Of a stretch of 5,503 bases of DNA, positions 1-5,006 are shown one piece after another (the first letter of the stretch is position 1; every line of letters begins with the position of its first letter). This DNA comes from an uncultured Clostridia bacterium (GTDB taxonomy: Bacteria > Bacillota_I > Bacilli_A > RF39 > UBA660). The notes under the pieces were generated by a model. That model searched no databases. It was not told the DNA's origin and saw only the letters and a list, made by a program, of their open reading frames with translations. The stretch is taken from NCBI GenBank assembly GCA_947569225.1, contig CANORX010000076.1, positions 1 through 5,503 of the forward strand. Direction: 5' to 3'. The position numbers and the translations under genes were made by a program.

Positions 1-2
1 AG

Positions 3-557
3 AGAAAAAGATTTTTGGAGTTTTTGGAAGTAAATGGACTTAGTTATAAGAAAGATAAAAGAGTAATAGAAGTGGCACCTGATATTAGTCTTAGTATTTC
101 TAAGCTTTTAATGGAAAAGTATGCTAAATTATATAAGTGTTTTGTAGTTTCTAAGAAGTTTAGTTATGATAATAAGTTTGGAATAGATGGTGTAAGAGGA
201 GATGTTAATTATTTTTCAAGATTAAGTTTTGATGTTCCTAGAACAAGATTAAATGATAAAAATATGCCTAAGAAGTTTTTTACTGGTAATTATCTTTTTC
301 CTAAAGAAAGGGACTTTGATACTTTAATTCTTTATGGTCTTAGAAGAAAAATGCTAGAGTTTAATTCTTGGAATATAAGAAGATATTTTGGAGAGGTTTT
401 TTCTGGTAATATGGAAGAAGTTCAAAAGGATGAAGAGATGTATCTTTATAATGCAGTTATGAACTGTTTAAATTATAAATTTTATGGACAGTATCAGTTT
501 ATTGAAGAGTATGATAGTAAGAGAAATGAGACATATATTTTAATTAAAAATAAATAA
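3..557 (+). CDS. Hypothetical protein, 5' end missing (cut by left window edge)
   Basis: The reading frame is open from the left edge (codon phase begins at base 3) to a TAA at 555-557, giving at least 184 residues. The first possible start inside the window is a TTG at 15-17, but no Shine-Dalgarno sequence stands in front of it, so the true start is probably upstream. I do not recognise the family. The visible protein is soluble-looking, with no membrane segment. It is rich in Lys, Tyr, Phe and Asn, and has aromatic and basic stretches such as RRKMLEFNSWNIRRYFGEVF and, near the C-terminus, YGQYQFIEEYD. No catalytic or nucleotide-binding motif is evident. Codon use resembles the downstream housekeeping genes. 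No terminator hairpin follows, but secG has its own strong promoter 12 bases later, so the two need not share a transcript. In many clostridia the gene before secG is enolase; this protein is clearly not enolase. Confidence 0.7.
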   Translation, partial: RKRFLEFLEVNGLSYKKDKRVIEVAPDISLSISKLLMEKYAKLYKCFVVSKKFSYDNKFGIDGVRGDVNYFSRLSFDVPRTRLNDKNMPKKFFTGNYLFPKERDFDTLILYGLRRKMLEFNSWNIRRYFGEVFSGNMEEVQKDEEMYLYNAVMNCLNYKFYGQYQFIEEYDSKRNETYILIKNK

Positions 558-568
558 TTTGGTGTAAC

Positions 569-597
569 TTGATAAATACTAGAAAATGTCATATAAT
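569..597 (+). promoter_or_regulatory. Sigma-A-type promoter of secG
   Basis: TTGATA at 569-574 and a perfect TATAAT at 592-597 are separated by exactly 17 bases, so two good hexamers sit at ideal spacing. Transcription would start near 603-605, leaving only about 13-15 bases before the secG ATG at 618, just enough for its Shine-Dalgarno sequence (GTGAGGAGAG around 604-613). It begins 12 bases after the stop of the upstream gene, which suggests that secG starts its own transcription unit. Confidence 0.75.
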
Positions 598-617
598 GTT
601 TAAGTGAGGAGAGAGTA

Positions 618-830
618 ATGGAAATAATATTAATAATAGTGTCAGTTCTTTTAATAGCACTTGTACTTTTACAAAGTAGTAAAGCAAGTGATGCAGGACA
701 AATAATTACTGGAGGTAACAGTATGTTAATGAGTCAGATGAAAGAGCGTGGAGCAGAAAAATTTATAACAAGATTAACTTATGTATTAGGGTTTTTGTTT
801 ATAGCAATATCTTTATATTTAGGTTTATAG
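618..830 (+). CDS. secG: SecG, preprotein translocase subunit
   Basis: SecG is the small accessory subunit of the SecYEG channel in the cytoplasmic membrane. It helps SecA-driven export of unfolded preproteins. The 70-residue product has the family layout: an N-terminal membrane helix (about residues 2-19) ending in the typical VLLQSSK segment, a cytoplasmic loop with the conserved GG (residues 32-33), a KERGAEKFITRLTYVLG stretch matching the usual ARGAEKFLSRLT-type motif, and a second membrane helix (about 53-69). Length is normal for Gram-positive SecG (about 70-80). The ATG at 618 is preceded by GGAG at 608-611 with 6 bases of spacing. Its position immediately before rnr and smpB is the usual arrangement in Firmicutes and supports the call. 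A terminator-like hairpin directly after the stop suggests much of its transcription ends before rnr. Confidence 0.96.
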   Translation: MEIILIIVSVLLIALVLLQSSKASDAGQIITGGNSMLMSQMKERGAEKFITRLTYVLGFLFIAISLYLGL

Positions 831-832
831 AA

Positions 833-864
833 GGACAAAGAAAAATCTTTGTTTTTTTCTTTTT
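833..864 (+). terminator. Rho-independent terminator after secG
   Basis: ACAAAGA (835-841) and TCTTTGT (846-852) form a perfect 7-bp stem around an AAAA loop, extendable to 9 bp by two G-U pairs (G833, G834 with U854, U853). It is followed directly by an interrupted T tract (852-858, then 860-864). It lies three bases after the secG stop codon. The stem is poor in GC, so termination may be partial, leaving some read-through into rnr. Confidence 0.65.
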
Positions 865-877
865 AAAATGATACAAT
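849..877 (+). promoter_or_regulatory. Putative extended -10 promoter of rnr-smpB
   Basis: TGATACAAT at 869-877 is an extended -10 element (TG, one base, then TACAAT with five of six consensus bases). A weak -35, TTGTTT at 849-854, lies 17 bases upstream, inside the right arm and T tract of the secG terminator. Transcription would start near 884, about 17 bases before the rnr ATG. The extended TG could compensate for the poor -35. Called from sequence match only. Confidence 0.5.
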
Positions 878-900
878 AATAATATAGAGAGAGTGATGTC

Positions 901-3000
901 ATGAAAGATAAAATTTTAAAGATTTTTAAAAGAAATGGAAATAAAAAGTTAGATCCTATAGAGATTGTGAAGTATTTAAAGAGTAATTATACTTCTAATG
1001 ATATTAAAGATTTAATAGAGATTTTAGATGAGTTAGTACGTGAGGGAGAGATAGTTCTTTGTAAGAGAAATTCTTATAAGTTAGTAAGTGATGAGTATGT
1101 GAGGTCTAAGGTTGAGAGAGTTCAAAGTGGTAATGGTTGGTTATTATTAAAAGATGGGGATATTTTTATTGATAGAAAAAATATGAAGGATGCACTTACT
1201 GGAGATGTGTGTTTGTGTGAGATATTTACAAGAAAAGGTAAAGAGGAAGCTAGGATAGTAAGAATTATTGAGAGAAATTTAGGTTTAGGAGAAATATGTA
1301 TAGATAATGATGTGACTTTTGTTAAGCCTTTAAAAGAGTATCCTTATGAGATTGTTTTGTTAGAAAATAAAGAAATGGCTTTAGTTGAAGGTGAGATAGT
1401 TAAGTTAAAGAGTGTTAGAGAAGATAAGAGAGCTATTTATGTTAAAGTTATAGAGAAAGTAGGGCATAAGAATAGTCCTGATATAGATACTCTTAAGATA
1501 ATGTCAGAGTTAGAGGTTCCAACTGGATTTAGCGATGAGACAAAGGAAGAGGTTAAGAAGTTACCTACAGAAGTTATCAATAGTGATTATGAAGGAAGAA
1601 AAGATTTGACTGAAGAGATGATTTTTACAATAGATGGTAAGGATACTAAGGATATAGATGATGCGATTGGATTAAAGATATTAGATAATGGTAATTATTT
1701 ACTTAATGTGTCTATTGCAGATGTTAGCAGGTATGTGAATTTTGGTAGTGCTTTATTTGATGATGCTTATAATAAAGGTAATTCTACTTATATGGCTGAT
1801 AGGGTAGAACCTATGCTTCCTGTAGAGCTTTCTAATGGTATTTGTTCTTTGAATCCTGGTGTTAAAAGGTGTGCAGTTACTTGTGAAATGGAGATAGATA
1901 GTTTAGGTAATTTTGTTAATAGAAGATTATATCCTAGTATTATTAAGTCTAGAAAAAAGATGAATTATGATGATGTTAATGTTATTTTGTCTGGTGGACA
2001 TGTAGAAGGGTATGAAGAGTTTGAAAGTGTTTTACATAAGATGTTAGAACTTTCTAAGTTACTTAAAAAGAGGAAGATAGAAAGAGGAGAGATTGAGTTT
2101 TCTTCTAGTGAGATTAAACTTATAGTTGATGATTCTGGAAAGGTTATAGATATAGAAAAAAGGACACAGGGACTTGGAGAAAATTTAATAGAAGATTTTA
2201 TGATAGCAAGTAATGAGAGTACTATAGAGATAATAACAAGTTTATGTGATGCAGGACTTTATAGGGTACATGGTAAGCCTAGTCCTAAAAAGATAGAAGA
2301 ATTTGTTAAATTTGTTAGTTCTTTGGGTTATAAATTAACAGGAAAATATGATTATAATGATATTACTAATCAAGATATTCAGAGTATTTTAAGACAATTA
2401 AAGGATACTAAAGATGAGGAAGTTTTAAATAGGAAGTTATTAAGAAGTATGCAAAAAGCTATTTATAGTACTGATAATATAGGTCATTTTGGTTTAGGAA
2501 GTTCTAAATATACTCATGAGACAAGTCCTATTAGAAGGTTTTGTGATTTACTTATACATTATATTATAAAGATAGTTGTTTTTGAGTGGGATATGGGAGT
2601 TACTTTAGACCAGTTGAGTAGTGGTTTAAGTGAAGCAGCAGAGCATATTAGTTTGACTGAGAGAAGAAGTGATGATTGTGAGTATGCTGTTAATGATATG
2701 AAAATAGCAGAGTATATGGAAGGTCATATTGGGGAAGAGTATGATGCAGTAGTTGATACTTTAATGAAAAATGGTTTTTTTGTTGAGACAAGTAATTATG
2801 TTGATGGTTTTGTGAGTTTAGATACTATAAATGATTATTATGTTTTAAGTGAGGATAATATGTGTTATACTAATAGGAAAAAACAAGTGGCTTTGAGGCT
2901 TGGTGATAAGGTTAGAGTTAGATGTATAGCTGCTAGTAAGGAAACTAGACATGTTGATTTTATGCTTGTAGAAGGTGAGAGAAATGGAGATATTAAATAG
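901..3000 (+). CDS. rnr: RNase R, 3'-5' exoribonuclease
   Basis: RNase R processively degrades structured RNA from the 3' end and, with SmpB-tmRNA, clears defective mRNAs. The 699-residue protein shows the full family order: an N-terminal winged helix (about 10-63), cold-shock/OB domains (about 69-125 and 128-195), a central RNB domain (about 235-565) and a C-terminal S1 domain (about 612-692). The RNB metal-binding motif reads TIDGKDTKDIDDA, with Asp245, 248, 251, 253 and 254. The GHFGLG and TSPIRR motifs (528-533, 541-546) carry the expected active-site arginines. Several usually conserved neighbours differ: HE instead of HF before TSPIRR (Glu540), RRFCDL instead of RRYPDL, IHY instead of VHR, and RVHGKP instead of RVHExP. 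There is no long Lys-rich tail. The ATG at 901 has only a weak Shine-Dalgarno sequence (GAGAGAGTG). Its stop lies 17 bases inside smpB, so the two are probably translationally coupled. Confidence 0.96.
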   Translation: MKDKILKIFKRNGNKKLDPIEIVKYLKSNYTSNDIKDLIEILDELVREGEIVLCKRNSYKLVSDEYVRSKVERVQSGNGWLLLKDGDIFIDRKNMKDALTGDVCLCEIFTRKGKEEARIVRIIERNLGLGEICIDNDVTFVKPLKEYPYEIVLLENKEMALVEGEIVKLKSVREDKRAIYVKVIEKVGHKNSPDIDTLKIMSELEVPTGFSDETKEEVKKLPTEVINSDYEGRKDLTEEMIFTIDGKDTKDIDDAIGLKILDNGNYLLNVSIADVSRYVNFGSALFDDAYNKGNSTYMADRVEPMLPVELSNGICSLNPGVKRCAVTCEMEIDSLGNFVNRRLYPSIIKSRKKMNYDDVNVILSGGHVEGYEEFESVLHKMLELSKLLKKRKIERGEIEFSSSEIKLIVDDSGKVIDIEKRTQGLGENLIEDFMIASNESTIEIITSLCDAGLYRVHGKPSPKKIEEFVKFVSSLGYKLTGKYDYNDITNQDIQSILRQLKDTKDEEVLNRKLLRSMQKAIYSTDNIGHFGLGSSKYTHETSPIRRFCDLLIHYIIKIVVFEWDMGVTLDQLSSGLSEAAEHISLTERRSDDCEYAVNDMKIAEYMEGHIGEEYDAVVDTLMKNGFFVETSNYVDGFVSLDTINDYYVLSEDNMCYTNRKKQVALRLGDKVRVRCIAASKETRHVDFMLVEGERNGDIK

Positions 3001-3415
3001 AAAGGCAAGGTTTAATTATTTTATTTTAGAAGAGTATGAAGCTGGGTTAGAGCTTAAAGGTACAGAGATTAAGAGTATAAGAAAAGGAAGTGTTAGTTTA
3101 GATGATAGTTATGCTAGAATTAAAAATGGTGAGGTGTTTTTAACTAATACTTATATTGCTAAGTATGAAGAGGGTAATATTTTTAATCATGATGAGAGAA
3201 GAGAGAGAAAGCTTTTACTTCATAAGAGTGAAATAAGAAAGATTGATAAAGAGATAGAATTAAATCATTATACTTTGATACCACTTAAGATTTATTTTAA
3301 AAAAGGAAAGGCTAAAGTTCTTTTGGGTTTATGTAAGGGTAAAAAGTTATATGATAAGAGAGAGACAATAAAGAAACGTGATTTGGATAGGGAAAATAGG
3401 TATAATATAAATTAA
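2984..3415 (+). CDS. smpB: SmpB, tmRNA-binding protein
   Basis: SmpB binds tmRNA (ssrA) and brings it to the A site of ribosomes stalled on non-stop mRNA, starting trans-translation. The 143-residue product carries the family hallmarks in order: NRKARFNYFILEEYEAG (4-20), LKGTEIKSIRKGSVSLDDSY (the next conserved block), YEEGNIFNHD, RERKLLLHKSEI, YTLIPLKIYFKKGKAKV and GLCKGKKLYDKRET. I chose ATG 2984 over an in-frame GTG at 2975 because it follows GAAGGTGAGAG (2971-2981) at a usual distance and puts NRKAR close to the N-terminus, as in the family. The N-terminal basic leader is short. The C-terminal tail after YDKRET is only 15 residues (IKKRDLDRENRYNIN), a few shorter than the usual K.KD.KR...RA.KE tail that enters the mRNA channel. 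It overlaps rnr by 17 bases, and the next gene starts ten bases after its stop. Confidence 0.96.
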   Translation: MEILNRKARFNYFILEEYEAGLELKGTEIKSIRKGSVSLDDSYARIKNGEVFLTNTYIAKYEEGNIFNHDERRERKLLLHKSEIRKIDKEIELNHYTLIPLKIYFKKGKAKVLLGLCKGKKLYDKRETIKKRDLDRENRYNIN

Positions 3416-3425
3416 TGGAGTGATT

Positions 3426-3719
3426 ATGGAAAAAGTTGAAGTGATAGAATCTATAGAATTAATAAGGAAGTATAATACAGAAACTAATAAAATTGAAGTT
3501 AAAACGGCACTAGGTGGGTTTCCTAAAAAATGTTATGATACTTTTTCAAGTTTTTCAAATAAGTATGGGGGAATTATAATTTTCGGCATAAATGAAAATG
3601 AAGGATTTAAAACTGAAGGTGTTTATAATATTAATGATTTACAGAAACAAATAACATCTCTTTGTAATGATTCTATGGAACCATCGATTAGATGTGATAT
3701 ATTGCCTTTTAGAGTTTGA
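3426..3719 (+). CDS. N-terminal fragment: AlbA_2 domain, first part
   Basis: This frame encodes 97 residues ending prematurely at TGA 3717-3719. It contains the opening of an AlbA_2 (Schlafen-type, proposed nucleic-acid-binding) domain: Glu24 and Lys26 in IEVKTALGGFPK, the helix YDTFSSFSNKYGG, and the strand IIIFGINENEGF (Gly48-Gly49 then the FGI turn), followed by DLQKQITSLCNDSMEPSIRCDILPF. The last two residues before the stop (Arg-Val) are out of frame with the family. All ten Glu codons before the frameshift are GAA. Alone it would lack the end of its fold and the ATPase half, so a functional product from this frame by itself is unlikely. Confidence 0.7.
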   Translation: MEKVEVIESIELIRKYNTETNKIEVKTALGGFPKKCYDTFSSFSNKYGGIIIFGINENEGFKTEGVYNINDLQKQITSLCNDSMEPSIRCDILPFRV

Positions 3720-4926
3720 GGGAAAAAGTATTCTTGCAGTAAAAATGGAAGAATTAGTTTCTAATAAGAAACTTTGTTATTATAAGCCTAAAGGTTTAAA
3801 GAATGGTTCTTACACTAGAGAAGGTGATAGAGACGAGCCTATGACTGATTATGAGATTTATGCTTTACAAAGTTATAATGATCATATTATAGAAGATAAG
3901 AGACCTAATAGAAACTCTAGTATAGATGATTTAAATAAAAAAGAATTAGAAGATTATTTGAAAAAAGTAAAAATAAATAAACCTAATTTTGCAAAAAATT
4001 CTTTTCTTAAAAGTTTAAAATTATGTGGAATTATTGATAGCATAGAGGATAAGATATTTCCTACATTAGCTGGAAATATGATTTTTGGAGAATATCCACA
4101 AAGTTTTTATCCTCAGTTATTTATAGCATGTGCTGTAATTCCAGGAAAAGTAATAGGTGAGGTAGGAGAATTTGGAGAAAGATTTTTAGATAATAAGCGT
4201 GTAGAAGGTACAATTGAAGAAATGTTAGAAGAAACAATTAATTTTTTAAGAAGAAATATGAAGAATAGTGTTATTATTGATTCAGATGGTACAAGACAAG
4301 ATAGAACGGAATATCCTTTAAAAGCTTTAAGAGAAGCAGTTGCAAATGCTTTGATACATAGGGATTATAGTTATCAAACAGAAAATGCTTATATTTCAGT
4401 TTATATGTATACTGATAGGATTGAAATAATAAATCCTGGAGCTTTATATGGAATGAATAAAATAGAAAAGTTAGGGTCATCTACTGTTATGGAAGTTAGA
4501 AATCCTAATATAATTAGAATTTTAGAAGAAAAGAGTTCAGTTATAGAAAATAGACATTCAGGAATTCCTACAATGAAACGTGAAATGAAAAAGTATAATC
4601 TTCCAGAACCCGAATTTTACGAGGAAAGAGGTAGTTTTAAAGTTGTTTTTAGAAATGATTTTGATATTAGTGGACAACAAAGTGGACAACAAAGTGGACA
4701 ACAAAGTGGACAACAAACAAAAAATGAATATAAAGATTTAATATTAAGTTTTTGTAATGAGCCAAGGTCTTCTAAAGAGATAAGTGATTATCTTAAAATA
4801 AAGTCTAGACAATATATTTCAACTAATATAATAAAGCCATTAATCGATGAAGGAAAATTAGATTATACTAATAAGAGTAGTATAAATGCTAGAAATCAAA
4901 AATATATTACAATTAGAAAAGAGTGA
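3712..4926 (+). CDS. C-terminal fragment: rest of AlbA_2, HATPase_c_4, SGQQ linker, winged helix
   Basis: Numbered as the joined protein, this frame supplies residues 96-499. The AlbA_2 domain closes with YTREGDRDEPMTDYEI (129-144), matching the family's IRvGsst...EE ending. A linker helical region follows, then the GHKL-like half with REAVANALIHRDY (302-314; Glu303, Asn307 and His311 mark the ATP-lid/N-box-like signature) and EIINPGALYG, then a RHSGIP turn. Four SGQQ repeats (415-430) lead into a C-terminal winged-helix region (about 435-499, LILSFCNEPRSSKEISDYLK). The frame is open from 3667, but ATG 3667 and the internal ATG 3745 have no Shine-Dalgarno sequence, and residues 5' of 3712 in this frame do not resemble the family. 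Independent expression is therefore doubtful. Confidence 0.75.
   Translation, partial: EFEGKSILAVKMEELVSNKKLCYYKPKGLKNGSYTREGDRDEPMTDYEIYALQSYNDHIIEDKRPNRNSSIDDLNKKELEDYLKKVKINKPNFAKNSFLKSLKLCGIIDSIEDKIFPTLAGNMIFGEYPQSFYPQLFIACAVIPGKVIGEVGEFGERFLDNKRVEGTIEEMLEETINFLRRNMKNSVIIDSDGTRQDRTEYPLKALREAVANALIHRDYSYQTENAYISVYMYTDRIEIINPGALYGMNKIEKLGSSTVMEVRNPNIIRILEEKSSVIENRHSGIPTMKREMKKYNLPEPEFYEERGSFKVVFRNDFDISGQQSGQQSGQQSGQQTKNEYKDLILSFCNEPRSSKEISDYLKIKSRQYISTNIIKPLIDEGKLDYTNKSSINARNQKYITIRKE
4669..4716 (+). repeat. Four perfect 12-bp tandem repeats encoding (SGQQ)4
   Basis: The unit AGTGGACAACAA occurs four times without a mismatch and in frame, encoding Ser-Gly-Gln-Gln four times between the ATPase-like and winged-helix regions. 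Because the unit is a multiple of three, copy-number change would lengthen or shorten the linker but not shift the frame. Short repeated linkers at this place are, from memory, a habit of this protein family. Confidence 0.95.
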
Positions 4927-4940
4927 TGAAGAAAAGTTAA
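4926..4940 (+). promoter_or_regulatory. Possible four-codon leader ORF (MKKS) before the ABC-F gene
   Basis: ATG 4926-4928 overlaps the TGA stop of the preceding gene (TGATG) and is followed by AAG AAA AGT TAA. Its stop codon lies inside the left arm of the hairpin at 4931-4968. A ribosome on it would cover that arm. Such short leaders are known in attenuation control of ABC-F resistance genes, but so short an ORF can easily arise by chance and the Shine-Dalgarno match is weak. Confidence 0.2.
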
Positions 4941-4968
4941 CACTAGATAAATGTTATACTTTTTCTTT
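4931..4968 (+). terminator. Rho-independent terminator between AlbA_2 gene and ABC-F gene
   Basis: AAAAGTTAACA (4932-4942) pairs with TGTTATACTTTT (4952-4963) as an 11-bp stem with a single bulged T (4957) and a 9-base loop. It is followed by a T-rich tail (to 4968, one C inside). It starts five bases after the stop of the upstream gene, the usual place for an operon terminator, and would close the rnr-smpB-AlbA_2 transcript. Confidence 0.55.
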
Positions 4969-4988
4969 GTAATAATATTTATTATAAT
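4952..4988 (+). promoter_or_regulatory. Candidate -10 elements for the ABC-F gene
   Basis: Two candidates are present. TGTTATACT at 4952-4960 is a full extended -10 element but lies in the right arm of the terminator and lacks a -35. TATAAT at 4983-4988 is a perfect hexamer but has only TTTTTC (4960-4965) at -35 spacing and would start transcription almost at the Shine-Dalgarno site. The AT-rich background makes chance matches likely, so I cannot choose between them. Confidence 0.35.
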
Positions 4989-5006
4989 TTAGAAATGAGG
5001 TGCACT

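Larger units (their letters stand above)
3426..4926 (+). pseudogene. Frameshifted AlbA_2 / HATPase_c_4 / winged-helix regulator-like gene
   Basis: Two overlapping reading frames together encode one recognisable protein of about 499 residues. Frame one runs from ATG 3426 to a TGA at 3717-3719; the second frame carries the rest to a TGA at 4924-4926. Skipping one base near 3711 joins them as ILPF-EFEGKSILAVKM, restoring the second half of the AlbA_2 domain without loss. The family (Schlafen AlbA_2 domain followed by a GHKL-like ATPase half, often labelled ATP-binding or RecG-like protein) is common as accessory genes in Firmicutes; its biochemical role is poorly defined and regulation or defence have been proposed. 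The start is ATG 3426, with GGAG at 3417-3420; the in-frame GTG at 3420 is inside that Shine-Dalgarno site. The remaining 404 codons are undamaged, so the lesion is either recent, a base-calling error, or a recoding site. Glu codons are about 39 GAA to 10 GAG, against 6 to 10 in smpB. Confidence 0.85.

Noticed and set aside
15..17. TTG as the start of the first gene
   Set aside because: There is no Shine-Dalgarno sequence before it and the frame is open to the window edge, so a start upstream of the window is more likely.
2975..2983. GTG start giving SmpB three extra residues
   Set aside because: This GTG lies within the purine-rich Shine-Dalgarno stretch that serves ATG 2984, and the extra residues do not match the family.
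3420..3425. GTG start giving the AlbA_2 protein two extra residues
   Set aside because: Its first base is the last G of the GGAG site that properly serves ATG 3426.
3426..3719. Reading the N-terminal AlbA_2 piece as a deliberate stand-alone small protein
   Set aside because: The stop cuts the domain before its conserved end, while the missing half follows at once in the next frame, which is the pattern of a frameshift.
4274..4480. 68-residue open frame on the minus strand
   Set aside because: It lies wholly opposite the conserved ATPase-like part of the AlbA_2 gene, has no recognisable motif, and is a shadow of the coding strand.
4970..4984. Inverted repeat TAATAA-TAT-TTATTA upstream of the ABC-F gene
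   Set aside because: It is only six A-T pairs, expected by chance in this composition, and overlaps a -10-like hexamer; not called an operator.
3416..5006. Possible tmRNA (ssrA) gene after smpB, its common location
   Set aside because: The whole stretch after smpB is coding or a short gap. No tRNA-like 3' end with a TTCGAATC-type T-arm or CCA was found.
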